This document shows, piece after piece, positions 11,840 to 24,254 of a stretch of DNA of 64,000 nucleotides. Positions within the stretch are counted from its first letter, which is position 1; each line of letters starts with the position of its first letter. Source of the stretch: Aphelocoma coerulescens (taxonomy: Eukaryota > Chordata > Aves > Passeriformes > Corvidae). The notes below the pieces were generated by a model that ran no database searches, was not told where the DNA came from, and saw nothing but the letters and a program-made list of their open reading frames with translations. The stretch is from assembly GCF_041296385.1 (NCBI RefSeq), contig NW_027184063.1, forward strand, positions 1,116,001 to 1,180,000, read 5' to 3'. The translations under genes and the position numbers were made by a program.

Positions 11840-12480
11840 CCTCCTCAAAGTGTGCCAAGCCCAAGGTGCCACCAGGACCACTCCAGGCATGGCCTGGGTC
11901 AGCTGTGAGGGTGGATTATCATCCCAACCTGCACTGGGCCATTGCAAGGGACTGTGGTCATGGACACTGACCAATGCTGTGGCCATGGACACTGACCCCC
12001 ACTGCAGGGGTTGGATGCCATGGCAACCCTCAGCAGTTCCAATTCCCTTGGAAACCCTGCCAGGACCCATTTCTGCACTCAGGGTCCGTGGCCACTTGCC
12101 CGCAGACCTGTGGCTGCCCTCGGCTGCCATGGCAGCCCTCAGGACAGAGCGGTGCCGGGGCTGGTGCCAGCTACAATTGCACTGACACTCGCTGATGCCC
12201 TCAGGTGCCACAGCAGCGGCCACAGGGACCCGTTCCTCACTTTGGTGCCACGGACACCAACGCTTGGCCCCGCTGCCATGGGGATTGGCACGGTCACCTG
12301 CACTCAGGGCCCGTGGCCGGGCACTGCTGCCATGGACACGGGCACGGAGCCCTGGGCCACAGTCGGCTGCCGTGGCCACCAGCCCAAGGTCCTGTGGCCA
12401 GGGCCCGGGGCATGGAAAGGAGCCCGTGGATCCGTGGTGATGGTGGATGGCCACATGGTGCTGCTGTGGGCTGAGGCAGA
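11840..12480. repeat. Degenerate GC-rich repeat with CCATGG motifs
   Basis: Imperfect repeats of phrases such as 'CTGCCATGG', 'ATGGACAC' and 'GCACTCAGGGYCCGTGGCC' recur every 40-60 bases, with long overlapping open frames on both strands. The pattern fits an old minisatellite, not a protein gene. It appears once in the window. Confidence 0.5.
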
Positions 12481-12549
12481 GAGAATTTCCTTGCCAGGCC
12501 TTTCTGTGGGGCTGTGTTTGGCTCTGTGCTGAGCACAGCGTTGCTCACA

Positions 12550-13605
12550 CGGAGATGGTTTTGTTCTTGCTGAGCCTGCACAGAGCCAAGGCCTTTCCTG
12601 CCCCTCGTCCGGCCGTGCTGGGGAGGGGCTGGGGGTGTGGGGGAGCTTGGGAGGGGTCACAGCCAGGACCGGTGACCCCAAGTGACCTCAGGGATATCCC
12701 AGACCACAGGACATCATGGCCAACGTATAAGTGGGGGGAACAAGGAGGAAGGGGGGACATTTGGAGTGAGGGTTTGTGTTTTCCCAGGTAACTCTTAGGC
12801 AGGATGGGGTCCTGTTTTGCCAGTGGGCAGGGTCAGCACCAAAGACACAGACACCAACTAATGGAATTGTGTAATTTATATAATGCAAAACTGCAATGAA
12901 TTACAAAAAGGGAAGCTTAGCAAAGCACACAATCATTAACAAAGAATTACAAAAGGTTAAGCTCAGCAATGCCCCCAATCATCACTGCCAAAGATTGCCT
13001 GCAGTGATTAACCAAGCTCCATCCCCTGTAACCCTCAGACTTTACCATCAGCCAGACCCACCCATCAGCTGGGGGAAGCTGTCCCAGCCAAGGACTGCAG
13101 AGCCACTCCTGCACACTGGGAATTCCTGCAGTGCCTCCACCTTTGCAGGCAACGAGGCTCCACCCTCGCTGTGAGAGGGCCCAGCTTTTACACTGTCAAA
13201 CAAACAAGCTGACATCACTTCCAGTGTGGGAACATCTGGTTTCAGTCTTCTCTTTGGCTTCTCCCAAAGCCTGGCCAGGGCTCAAGGAGGAGCAAGGGAG
13301 TTGACTTTGATCCTTCACCCCCAAACAAGGCCAGATGGGGTCTTGTCTGGTTTTCAAACACAGAAAGGTAAATCCACCTTTCACCAATGAACACATAGAG
13401 AGATCATATTGCTCATAATGCTTCATGAATGAGCAGATACAAAGATAACTTTTGGTTGGAAGGTTCATCTAGAGGTCAACTTTGACTCAGGGCCTGTTGT
13501 TCAGGCCTTGCTGCTTTAATCAGTGCTTGGACCTACAGATGAATTACAACCTGCATACCAATTCTTTCGATAATAGAACCTTCGATTTAAGTATTAGGCA
13601 TAAAG
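12550..13605. other. No gene recognised
   Basis: Mixed sequence with a short direct repeat (AATTACAAAAAGGGAAGCTTAG and AATTACAAAAGGTTAAGCTCAG near 12,897 and 12,945). No domain, splice structure or RNA gene is visible. Confidence 0.5.
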
Positions 13606-13610
13606 GCATC

Positions 13611-14161
13611 TGTCCTGGGTTGCAGTGTGTTCTATTACCATCCTCATGAACTGTTGAAATCAGGTGGGGCAGTGTTTCCTTGCCTCCTCCCCCCAGACTA
13701 TCTTGCTGTTAATGGCCCATCATTGTCCTGCCCCATGACTCAGAAATAACTCCCTCCAGACTATCATCTGTTAATGAGCCTAATCAACACTTGGCCTCAT
13801 GACTCATTATCCCATTGTGAGATGCTCCACCCAGAGGGAGGAACCAAGCATTCCATCCTGGATATAATCTGAGATTCTGAACACCAGAAACTACCCTTCC
13901 ACTGGATTTCCAGAGGACAGGAGCTACTCAGCCACCACTGGACCTGAGGAAGAGCAGACCCTTTTTTCTACAGCATCACCACCTCAGAGGACTGCAGCCA
14001 CCATTCTACCAGACTGCTACCACCACCCTGATTAACAGGGACTCAGGTTGTATCTTGACTCTGTCAGTCTGAACCAGTGTTTTCTGCCTTTATTTTTGTT
14101 TTCCTATTAAATTGTTATTCTGACTTGGTGTCTCCCACTAGTTTGTTTTCCAACTAGTACA
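13611..14161 (+). mobile_element. Solo LTR, 551 bp, 5-bp TSD GCATC
   Basis: It starts TGTCCTGGGTTG and ends CTAGTACA, with GCATC directly repeated at 13,606-13,610 and 14,162-14,166. A TATA-like GATATAA at about 13,861 and an ATTAAA-type signal near 14,107 fit an LTR. Five-base duplications fit the ERV-L or related class. No internal sequence remains. Confidence 0.85.
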
Positions 14162-14166
14162 GCATC

Positions 14167-14600
14167 GCCTCTTGTTCTTCAATTAAGTTCTCTTCAAGTT
14201 CTTTACCCAGAGCTATAATTCACATTCTTTTTAAAACATGCCTAATTAGTCGCTATTCTCTGTTACTTATCAAATCCACCTTTTTTCTTGAGACTGTGTC
14301 TCTTTTTAGACAAGTCTCAGTGCTCCATTTCCCAGCACAAAGTGTCACAAGAGCTCTCACATGGAATCATAACACACCAAGTGCTCACACTGCAGTGATT
14401 ACAGTGACTGCCACAAATGCATTGCTCAGCAGCCTCCAATTTGGCAGCCATGAAGCCAATGACACCAAGAAGAATTTTCTTCTTCCTGTTGCTCTTCTAC
14501 TGCTCTTTCTATCGAGGTGATTCCTGATTGTTGGACTTCAAACCCATCACTGGTAGAAGTGAACATTCCTGTCCTAGAAAGGCACAGGTTCCTCCTTGAC
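14167..14600. other. No gene recognised
   Basis: AT-richer sequence between two LTR insertions. Nothing beyond short chance open frames is seen. Confidence 0.5.
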
Positions 14601-14601
14601 C

Positions 14602-15639
14602 AGTCTCAGTTTTTTGAGACAAAATTTTAGGAGGAAGTGATGCCTTAGGTTTTAACTTCTCTATTTTTCAAATTCTGTACTGCTTAGTATGTAACTCAGA
14701 AGTTTCTTGTAGCCTGTTCATTTCTGCTCTCTCGTGCTAGGTAGACATAACAAAGTCTCTCTGGGCCTGCTCTTCAAGGACACCCAGACCATCCTAGGCC
14801 CAAAAAGTATCACCCAAAGAGCCTCTAAGAGGAGGAAGCAGAGGGAAAATGACGTCATTAAACTGAAGCTTTAATTGGAGAATTAACCCTGCTATGTAAA
14901 TGAACCAAACCTATAAAAATGTGAAGAACTCGTGAGCTGTCATCCATCTTGGGGTCCATCTTGGCAATAGCCTCTGGCTCCCCAGGGGGTACCTTTGAAG
15001 GCCTTTCAAATAAATACCTACTTTTATTCCCTTACTCCTGTCTAGTCTCTGTTTCTAGGAGGCCTCTTAAGGCATCAGAAGTGCTCCAGAATGAGTGTCT
15101 CCTCCAAAGGCAAAAAGGGCCTCCCCTTTTCCTCTACCAATGAGACCAATTGTTCACAGCAAGTGACAGTGGGAAAAAACCCAAACAGTTTATTAACACA
15201 AAAGAAAACAGGGTAGAACAGGCAAAACAAACCTCAAAATACAGCAAATTCCCAGAGAAGGAACAGACACACAGTCTCGGACCAGCCGGGGCCATCCTGC
15301 GAGCCCGCTGGGGCCACCCCGCAGGCTCCCCGGACCAGAGGGAAGGGAAGGGAGGCAGTGAGGCAAGGGGGAGGGAAGGGAAAAAGAACAAAAAAACTCC
15401 AACTGAACCTTTTTCCAGCTAGCCAGAACAAAACCCCAAAGAGCCGCACAGCGCTCCCAGCGCACTCCCCACCAGGCCCCGCCGAGACCCCCAGGCCCCT
15501 GAGCCATTGGGCCCCCACCATTCAACCGACCCCCACTCGGCCCCATGGTTCTGGCCGTGCCCCCGGGGTCCATCTTAAAGATGCAGCTTCCTTGGGCATT
15601 GAGCAGACGGTTAAGGAATAAAGCGGCTTCATAACATCA
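14602..15639 (-). mobile_element. ERV-L-like 3' LTR, interrupted by another LTR
   Basis: Reading on the minus strand, the LTR runs from TGATGTTATGAAGCC at 15,639 to a decayed terminus near 14,602. It is the same family as the LTRs at 20,891-21,466, 39,093-39,686 and 43,236-43,830. It lies just downstream, in minus sense, of the pol remnant at 15,788-19,670, so it is that element's 3' LTR. A second LTR (14,638-15,077) interrupts it. Confidence 0.8.
14638..15077 (+). mobile_element. Solo LTR, 440 bp, 4-bp TSD GAAG, nested
   Basis: Terminal inverted repeat TGATGCC...GGCATCA, flanked by GAAG at 14,634-14,637 and 15,078-15,081. AATAAA is at about 15,009. Other members of the host LTR read straight across the site, confirming the insertion. 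The 4-bp duplication fits a gammaretrovirus-like (class I) element. Confidence 0.8.
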
Positions 15640-16368
15640 TCCCAGGACATTCCACCCCTTATTCCATACTGTCTGCTCAATGCCCAAATTAATACATTTC
15701 AACTCAAAACACACACATTTATCCATATTTATACAGCTATATACAAACAGTGGCAGTGACACTCAACAAACATGTACAGGCATTCAGACATTACAAGCGG
15801 TTCTCACCCACCATCAAATCTCCGTGCGGTACGCAATGTGTTTCTCCATTCTTCTGCATTATCCCCCATGTGCAACCTGGCCCCTGAGCAAAGACAACCC
15901 CACGGATGGGTTTTTCTGTACTCGATGCAGAAGTAATCCAAACAGTTTTTCCCAAGAGTCCCCTGACATGCACTGCTGGGACCGTGTCCCTACTATATGC
16001 AGGGGTTTGGATTGGGCAGGCCCTGCTCAGTTGGTGGAGCCTCAGGTGTTCACCAACCATGAGGCCTTAGCTAAATGCACCTCCCAGTTTTTGAAAGTTC
16101 CCCCACTCAGTGCCTTCAAGGTGGTTTTGAGCAGGCCATTGCACTGTTCCATTTCCCCAGCTGCTGGTGCACGGTAAGGGATGTGGTACACCCACTCAAT
16201 GCCATGTTCTCTAGCCCAGGTGTTGATAAGGCTGTTCTTGAAATGAGTCCCATTGTCAGACTCAATTCTCTCAGGGGTACCATGCCTCCAAAGGACTTGC
16301 TTTTCCAGGCCCGGGATGGTGTTCCGGGCAGTAGCGTGAGGCGCAGGGTAGGTCTCCAACCATCCAGT

Positions 16369-16661
16369 TGTTACAGCGGGGATTACTGTAACACGCATAT
16401 ATCAAACCAGGAGTCCCGTGGAAAAAAATATATATGGACAGATTCGTTGTAGATGTTTCAGAGATGTTTATTTCCCCAACGGTATGGCCGGGGCTCAGCT
16501 GAGGAAGTCCTCCAGTCATGGGACCCGAGGGTTCTTGGCCACACAGGGAAGCACAAAACAACCAATGGGGAATGAGGATGACCAGGGGCAGGGAAAACCC
16601 CGTGTCTCCCCCCAGGACCCCTCTCCCAGGGCTCCATGGCAGGGGGGGAGGGACCCCAACA
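16369..16661 (-). mobile_element. Solo LTR, 293 bp, 6-bp TSD TCCAGT, in the integrase
   Basis: It is flanked by TCCAGT at 16,363-16,368 and 16,662-16,667 and splits the integrase codons between ATTG and the following LETYP. In minus sense it starts TGTTGGGGTCCC and ends CTGTAACA. It is the same family as the LTRs of the cold-shock element at 39,840-42,052, sharing the stretches around GGAAATAAACATCTCTGAAA and TTTCCACGGGACTCCTGG. Confidence 0.88.
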
Positions 16662-18289
16662 TCCAGTGGTGGCTTCCACCATTGTGAGCACATAGCACTT
16701 GCCTTGGTGGGTTTCAGGCCGTGTGATGTAATCAACCTGCCAGGCCTCTCCATACTTGTATTTGGACCATTGCCCGCCATGCCACAGAGGCTTCACCCAC
16801 TTGGCCTTCTTGATTGCAGCTCATGTCTCACAGCCATGGATAACCTGGGAGATACTGTCCATGCTTAGATCCACCCCTCAGCCTTGTGCCCACTTACAGG
16901 TGGCATCTCTGCCTTGATCACCTGAGGCATCATGGGCACATCAAACTAGGAACAACTCTCCCTTGTGCTGACAACCCAAATCTATCTTGGACACCTCTAT
17001 TTTCACAGCCTGATCTACCTGTTCATTGTTTCCGTGTTCCTCATCAGCCCCACTCTTGGGGACATGGGCATCTACATGGCGGATTCTCAAGTGGCAATGC
17101 CTTTCCACTCATCAGCAGCGCAGATTGATTTTCCCTTGAGCTGCCAGTGTGCCTTTTTCCACCTTTCCAGCCACCACCACAGAGCATTGGCTACCATCCA
17201 TGAATCAGTGTAGAGGTAGAGCTTTGGCCACTTCTCTCTTTCAGCAATGTCCAGAGCCAACTGGATGGCTTTGAGTTCGGCAAGTTGGCTCGATCCACCT
17301 TCTCCCTCAGTGGCTTCTGCAAGCTGTTGTGTGGGACTCCATAGGGCTGCTTTCCACTTTCGTTTCATCCCTACAATGTGACAAGAACTGTCGGTGAAAA
17401 GAGCGTAGCGTGTTTGTTCTGCTGGCAGTTGGTTGTACGGTGGAGCGTCCTTAGCGCATGTCACTTGTTCCTGTTCTTCTTCGTCACTGAGACCAAAGCT
17501 TTCACATTTGGGCCAATTTGTGATTATTTCTAAGGTCCCAGGGCAATTTGGGTTTCCAAGGCGCGTTGTGTGATGAGAGCAATCCACTTGTTCCATGTAG
17601 CATCAGTGGTGTGGTGGGTAGAGGGAACCTTTGCTTTGAACATCCGCCCCAGCACCGGTAGTCGGGGTGCCCGGAGGAGTTGTGCTTCAGTGCCAATGAC
17701 CTCCTCAGCGGCTTGGATTCCTTCACAGGCTGCCAGGATTTCCCTCTCTGTTGGAGTGCAGTGGGATTCTGAGCCTCTGTAGCTTTGGCTCCAGAATCCC
17801 AGTGGTCGACCCCAAGTCTCACCAGGCAGCTTCTGCCACAGGCTCCAGGACAGACCATTGTTCCCGGCTGCAGAGTAGAGCAAGTTCTTCACCTCTGCTC
17901 CTGTCCTTACCGGGCCCAGGGCTACCGCCTGAGCGATTTCCTGCTTGATCTGGGCAAAGGCTTGCTGCTGTTCAGGGCCCCAGTAGAAATCATTCTTCTT
18001 ACGGGTGACCAGCTAGAGAGGGCTCACGATCTGGCTGCACTCGGGAAGGTGCATCCTCCAAAAGCCTATGACACCTAGGAAAGCTTGTGTTTCCTTCTTG
18101 TTGGTTGGTGGAGACATCACTGTGATCTTCTTGATGACCTCAGTGGGAATCTGATGCCGTCCATCTTGCCACTTCAGCCCCAGGAACTGGATCTCTTAAG
18201 CAGGTCCCTTGACTTTGCTTGTCTTGATGGCAAAGCCGACTTCCAGGATGTTCCAGTTTGGCCAAATTTAGAAATCTATCCTCTGAGAG

Positions 18290-18840
18290 AAGGCACAACC
18301 ACCCCTTCCCCCCCAGGGTCGGCAAAAAATAAATTTTCCTCAAAAGAAAGTGAAGGAGACAAAACTATTTATTTACCAAAGACACGGGAAAAGGAAAATA
18401 AGGCTAAATAATAAAATGTTTCGCTGTGGAGGAAAAACCTGGGAAAGTGTTAGGAGTCCTCCCTTTGGTCTCCTCGGAGCTGGGGCTTGGGCCAGGGCCA
18501 GTCCCTCTGTGCCCGGTGGAAAGTCCTCCCGATGTGCTCTGAGGTTGAAAGCAGTCCAGTAGAAAAGGGAGAAAACCCAGAATTCCAGAGAAGGAAAAGC
18601 AAAGTCCAACTCTCAGTCTCTCTCTCTCTGGAGAACAAGAAACTGAAACAACTGGCCAAAAGCTGACTGGAAAACAGCAAGCTGGGTGCTTGCTCGCTCC
18701 CCTGCCACACCTGGGAAAAAAAAAACCCTGCTATCTCTGTCTGACCTGGAACAAGCTGCAAACTGCCCTGAAAAAGTTTTGCTCAGTTTTTTCCTTCCCC
18801 CTCTCAGGCTCAGTTTAGAGGCATAGAAAGACACAGAAAT
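18290..18840 (-). mobile_element. LTR-like insertion inside the ERV-L-like pol
   Basis: About 550 bases unrelated to pol separate RT fragments on either side. Read on the minus strand it begins TGTCTTTCTATGCC near 18,836, has A-rich and CT-rich blocks and ends in an A/T-rich signal-like region. AGAAAT occurs on both sides and could be a duplication, but the TG...CA ends could not be placed confidently. Confidence 0.45.
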
Positions 18841-19670
18841 TAATTTCTGGGCATAGGCGGCGATATGGGATACACATCATAAGGTGACCCCAAGACACAG
18901 GAGAATCTGGATGATTTTCTCTCCTTTCCCCAATACCTCCGTTGCCATGTTCCCACACACATCATCACACATCGATGTCGTCGATGTACTGCAGATGTTC
19001 TGGAGCCTCGCCCTTTCCCAGTGCAGTCTGGATCAGTCCACGGCAGATGGTGGGACTGTGCTTCCACCCCTGGGGCAGTCGGTTCCAGGTGTACTGCACA
19101 CCCCTCCAGGTGAAAGCAAATTGAGGCCTGCACTCCATTGCCAGTGGAATGGAGAAAAATGCATTAGCAATGCCAATAGTGGTGTACTACTTCACTGCTT
19201 TGGACTCCAGCTCGTACTGGAGCTCCAACATGTCCGGTACGGCAGCGCTCAATGGTGGAGTCACTTCATTCAAGGCACGATAGTCCACAGTCAATCTCCA
19301 TTCCCCGTCAGACTTGCGCACAGACCAAATGGGGCTGTTGAAGGGTGAGTGGGTCTTGTTGAGAACCCCTTGGCTCTCCAGCTCACGGATCGTCATGTGG
19401 CTGGGAATTATGGCATCTCTATTTGTTCGGTACTGCCGGTGATGCACTGTTGAGGTGGCCATTGGCACTCAATGCACTTCTACTTTCAGGAGCCCAACTG
19501 CAGAAGGATTCTTGGTTAGCCCAGTTGTCGTAGGTTAGCAAGCTGGGTCTCGGAAGTGATGTTCTTCTTACAGCTTCCTCTATGACTGCACAGGACCTAT
19601 GAGATGGCCAGTTTGAATATGGACAATTCTTTAAGCCACTTAAAATTGTGACTGCCTCTGTGATCCACAC

Positions 19671-20025
19671 TTAAGAATAGACAAACTCCCCCGCAAGCTC
19701 TCTCTCATTTCCAGTGCTGGGACAGGTGGTTGCAGGGCCTGAGTGGGGGGCCAGTGGGCCACGCCCAGGCCTGCTCAGGCCAGGCCGGGCCATGGCTCCA
19801 GGATGAACCTCGCCCCCCTGCCCCCAGCAGGGCTGTGGGCAGCCAGAGCGGCTTGGCTCCCCCCTCCCCCACCCCATCCTCCACTGCGGCCAAGATTTCA
19901 GCAAAAGCGGCACCGCTGTCCGGCAGAGGTCAGGTGACCAATAGCGAGAAGCCACATTCCAGCTGCAAGGGGATTAACCCTTTTATTGCTGTGAAGAGCT
20001 GAAAACCTGAGGGAAGCTGAAAGTC
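19671..20025. other. No gene recognised
   Basis: A GC-rich block (19,720-19,940) with overlapping open frames on both strands but no domain. It may be part of a retroelement leader. Confidence 0.4.
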
Positions 20026-20834
20026 TGTTGTGAAGCTATGATATATCAGAGTATCCCGTTGTAATTTCATGAAGATATGGGGGGTGGAGTGTTCAACTCC
20101 TGAGCAAAAGCAGCTGCGCTGAGATAGGCAGATGCCGAAGCAGCTGTAATTTCAAGAGAAGTTTGAATAGGGAGAGATGGAAGCGATGAGGACTTTTGCT
20201 CCAAATGGAAAAGGAGAAGACCTCAGTTCCTAGAGATGCTCCCAGAGATAGTCCTAGAGATGAAGATGAGGAAGACCCTTTGCTCCCAGGGAAGGAGAAG
20301 GGCCTCTGTTCTTAGAGATGAAATGCTCCCAGAGATGGGTGAAGAGAACTTTTGTTTCTGGACGGCTCCACCTTAAAATTATACCCCAAAAACTTCAAGA
20401 TTGGACCCTCAAAGGCAGTTGCGGGAAAAGCTGCAAGACGGGGGAAGGGACTCACATGCGAGTTGAGAGACCTTTTTCTAAATGGACTGAACAATATTTG
20501 GAAGTGGGCGGCTGTCTCGTTGTGATAATGTTTTCTTAGCACGAGCAAGAAGAGACTTCTCTTTCAAATGGACTGAACAAGGTTATTATGGGAGTGGTAA
20601 ACAGACTGAACATCTTAAGGGTTGTCTTTTTACATTTGTCAGTGGGAGAAGGGAGGAAGGTGGGGAGGGGAGGAGAGTTCTGAAGGTATGGTATAATTTT
20701 TTTTTTTTCCCTCTTTTAGGTCAGTTAATAAACTTCTTTATATTCTCTCAAGTTTGGTGCCTGCTTTGCATTTCTCCTAATTCTTATCTCACAGAAGATA
20801 AACAGTAATGAGTATTTTGGACCAAGCCACTACA
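20026..20834 (+). mobile_element. Probable LTR with primer-binding-like sequence after it
   Basis: TGTTGTGAAGC at the left, AATAAA at about 20,726 after a T-run, and an end at CACTACA (20,834), followed after a few bases by TGGTGTTTGTGCCCGGGGGC, which resembles a degraded primer-binding site. No target-site duplication was found, so boundaries and identity are tentative. Confidence 0.4.
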
Positions 20835-20890
20835 CTAAATTGGTGTTTGTGCCCGGGGGCAAACCGAACCCGCTACAGGCGCTAAATTTA

Positions 20891-21466
20891 TGTCTCGGTT
20901 TTGGAGACAAGACTTCAGGAGGAAACACTCTGGAATGAGTGTCTCCTCCAAAGGGAAGAGGACCTCCCCATTTCCTCCACCAGTAAGACAAGTGGGTCAC
21001 AGGAACTGAAAGTGAGCAAAAAAACCCAAACTGTTTATTAACACCAAACAAAGCACGGTAGAACAGGGGAAGAAACCCCGAAATACAACAAATTCCTGGA
21101 GAGGGAACAGACACACAGGCTCAGACCAGCCGGAGCCACAGCGTGGGCCCACCGGGGCCAACCAGCAGGCTCCCTGGACTGGAGGGAAGGGAATCAGTGA
21201 GGCAAGGGGGAGGGAAGGGAAAAAGAACAAGAAAACCCAACAGAACCTTTTTCCAGCTAGGCAGAACACCAAAAACCCAAGGAGGCGCACAACACTCCCA
21301 GCTCACTCCCTCCAAGGCCCTGCCGAGACCTCAGAGCCCCAGAGCCATTGAACCAACCCTCACCCACGTCCCGTGGCTCTGGCTCCACCCCCAGGTCCAT
21401 CCTAAAGACACAGCGTCCTTGGGCATTGAGCGGAGGGTTAAGGAATAAAGCAGCCTCATAACATCA
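20891..21466 (-). mobile_element. ERV-L-like LTR inserted in MHC exon 2 (U2)
   Basis: TGTCTCGG...ACATCA as read on the plus strand, with the polyadenylation-like and CT-rich blocks shared with the U3 and U4 copies. The MHC class II beta exon stops at its right edge at the same codon as in U3 and U4, so insertion came before the duplications. Confidence 0.85.
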
Positions 21467-22242
21467 CCCCAGGACAGTGTTCCAGTAGCGGGCCTGTTTC
21501 TCCCCATACAGCGTGTCCCCCACGCAGTGCCCCACATTGCTGTCCAAGTGCAGGAGCTGCTCCAGGCTGGAGCTGAACCTCACCATGAACCTCACCTGTT
21601 TGGTACCATTAATGACGTGACACTCAGACTTTACCATGTGCTGGAAGAGCCCTGTCTATGCAGGATACAGGTGAGGGGGTGCCCCCCAGCAGCCCCCAGC
21701 ACCCCAAAGCAAGCCAAGAGCTCAGGGAGCCACCCTGGATCCCCACTCCACAACCCCTTGCTCCACGGCTGCCATGGGACCTTCCTTCCCGCAGTCCCAC
21801 CCTCATTTCCACCCTTTTTCTGTTTTCTCCCCTCCTTTCCCATCAATCCCCAGCTGCCAGCCCCTGCCCCCATCAGTTTGGGGGTCCCAGTCCCCCCTTT
21901 CAACCCTTTCCCCCCTGTTTTCACACAACACTCCCAATCCCCGTCCCCCTCCTGCCCAGTTTTGGGATCCCACCCTTCCATTCCCCAATTTCTAAGCTTT
22001 CCCGTGCCTGTCCCATCGTCCTCCAGTCCTCAGCCCCCTTCCCATTCTGTCTTTAGGGGGTCCCACTCCCCCTCCAACTCATTTTATGGGTCCCACACAC
22101 CCATTTTCCCTCCTCTCCCCACCTTTCCCACCATACCTGGACTCCTCTTCCCACCCCCCCGGCTCACCTGACAGCTCCATGCCTGTGGCCAGGGGGGCTC
22201 CCAGCACCACCAGTGCCACCAGTATGGCCCCAGCTGCCCCAT
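21467..22242 (-). pseudogene. MHC class II beta chain fragment, exons 1-2 (U2)
   Basis: On the minus strand, exon 1 (22,242-22,168) encodes a signal peptide containing GAILVALVVLGAPLATG and ends at the donor CAG|GTGAGC. Exon 2 starts at 21,651 after a CAG acceptor and reads FQHMVKSECHVINGTKQVRF through to GEKQARYWNT, the first half of a beta-1 domain, which would form part of the peptide groove. The remaining exons are absent because an LTR cuts exon 2. The only ATG of exon 1 is one base out of phase with the signal-peptide frame. Of the three copies this one keeps the most typical beta-1 residues. Confidence 0.82.
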
Positions 22243-22735
22243 CCCCAGCTCTGGGCAGGTGATGAAACCTCCCCTCTCCCTTAATTCTGCTCCCGGGGGG
22301 CACTGGAGGTGAGGGGGGCCCAGGTGGGGAGGTCTGGGTGCAGCAGATCTGCCTGGCACCTGGGCAGTCATCAGCGAGAAAAGCTCAGAGTGGCTAAAAA
22401 TTGTTTAGTGACTTCTTTGGTTGGCTGAGGAAAGGCCCAGGAGCTGAGATAAGGACCAGGAGAGCTCCCGCCCCGACCACCAGCACGGAAAAAAAGACCC
22501 AGTCTGGGGACAGGGATTGCATTTCTTAGCAATGAAATCAGAGCACGAGAATGAGAAGGGAAATAAATCTCTCAAACTTCCCCTTCAACAATGGGGATCA
22601 TCTGGAACAGGGGTCACCAGGTCTCTGCCCAACGGGGGTCACTCTGGATCACCCGACATGGATCCTCTGCTGCGAGATGAAGTTGGAGCAGTGCACAAAG
22701 CTCTTCCTGCACTCGGGACACTCACAGGGCTTCCC

Positions 22736-23796
22736 TTACTGGTGGCACCGTTGGTGTCTGGTCAAGTGAGAGCTCTGGATAAAGTTCTTCCCACACTCAG
22801 GACACTCGTAGGGCCTCTCCCCAGTGTGGATCCTCTGGTGGTAGATAAGGTGACATCTCTGCCTGAAGCTCTTCCCACACTCGGGACACTCGTAGGGCCT
22901 CTCCCCAGTGCGGATTCGTTTGTGCCTGGTGAGGCTGCAGCTGTACCTGAAGCACTCCCCACACTCGGGGCAGCGGAAGGGTCTCTCATCTGTGTGAATC
23001 CGCTGGTGCAGGAGAACTCTGGAGCTGGTCTGAAACCTCTTCCCACATTCGCCACACTCGTAGGGCCTCTCGCCAGTGTGGATCTTCTGGTGGCGAATCA
23101 GGCTGGAGCTCTGTCTGAAGCTCTTCCCACATTCCCCACACACATAGAGCCGTTCCCCAGTATGAATCAACCGGTGTTGGATCAGGTGGGAGCTCTGTCT
23201 GAAGCTCTGCCCACATTCCCCACACACATAGGGCCGTTCCCCAGTATGGATCAACTGGTGGTGGATCAGGTCAGTGCTCTGGCTGAAGCTCTTCGCACAT
23301 TCCAAGCACTTGTAGCGTTTCTCCCTCGCGTGACGCTGCTCATGGACCACCACATTTGAACGCTGGCTGGATCTCCGGCCGCCTTCCTGGCACAGGGTGG
23401 GTCTTTCCTCCTCATAACTCCCTGGGCTGCGTTTGCAGCCCCTCCTCCTGTGGGATCTCTGGGGCTTTTCCTGCACTGTGGAGCTGCTCAAAACAGCCTC
23501 TTCCACCAGGTTCTGCTGCAGGGATTTGTCCTCCCTGGGCTCCATCCTCAGCTCCTTGTCTGGGGGAGGAAGGACAAGGAGAGGATGGGATTTGCCTCCA
23601 TGCCACAGGGAAGGGGAAGGAGATCCCCCTGTCCATCCCCGGCAGGACGGCATCGGCAGCGGGGTTGTCCTGCAGCCGGGGGTGATGCTGGGCTGGGAGA
23701 TGGAGCAGGAGAGAGGGGGAAAGGGGCAGCGACTTCCTCCTCACCTGCCTGGGTGTCATGGGGCATCTTCCTCTTTCTCACAGCCTTCGCCTCCAT
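22736..23796 (-). CDS. C2H2 zinc-finger protein, 7 fingers, intact (U2 copy)
   Basis: Coding exons 23,796-23,745 ([17 protein letters not shown]) and 23,559-22,736, with the same splice sites as the U1 copy, giving about 291 residues. The charged N-terminus ([13 protein letters not shown]) has no KRAB or SCAN domain. Seven fingers follow. The first four match U1 fingers 1-4 closely, while the C-terminal fingers differ ([39 protein letters not shown]), so the DNA-contact residues have changed. It is probably a nuclear DNA-binding regulator with unknown target. No stop or frameshift is seen. Confidence 0.88.
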
Positions 23797-24254
23797 CTGG
23801 CCAAGGTTTGGGAGTGGGAAATCCTGGTTTGGAGGGAAAAAAAGGCGTGAGTGTGTTGGCTTAGGGGTTGGCTTAGTCCTTCTTAGGGGTTGGCTTAGTC
23901 CTTCTCTAGAAGTCACCGGGCATATCATGACTGTAAAATCCTCTCAAAGACCGTGCTGGATTGAACTGGCACGAGAAATGAACCCCACTGATCTGCCCCA
24001 AGAGAGATGAAGGTGAAAGTTACAATTCACCAAAGAGATGACAAGAAATACCATGATACAGCTGTAACCCACAAAGGCTGAGTATAACCAGGCACCCTGG
24101 GACAAGAGCAGAACGGTGGTGCTTAGTTCCTGTGCTGAGCACCACCTGGTCCCGCTGCATGCAAAGCAAAAGGAAAGAAAACAAAACCTGTTGGTCGCAG
24201 TGGTAGACACACTGTCCTGTCCAAGTGATGGTTGCAGTCTTGTCAACAGCGGTG

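Larger units (their letters stand above)
15788..19670 (-). pseudogene. pol: ERV-L-like pol remnant (RT, RNase H, integrase), broken
   Basis: Minus-strand pieces appear in the usual pol order: an RT N-terminal part (19,468-19,187, with WRLTVDYRALNE), the RT active site read as YIDD at 18,988-18,977, RT connection (17,892-17,530), RNase H (17,596-17,087, with ALFTDSS and LYTDSWMVANALWWW), an integrase zinc-binding region near 17,060-16,800 and the integrase core (AWQVDYITRPE near 16,735; IESDNGTHFKN near 16,260). Several frameshifts and stops break it, and two LTRs lie inside it. Gag is absent and the 5' end is lost near 19,670. These enzymes once copied and integrated the element; this copy cannot work. 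Confidence 0.85.

Noticed and set aside
11813..12454. 213-codon minus frame rich in H, G, W and P
   Set aside because: Lies in a degenerate repeat and has overlapping open frames on the other strand.
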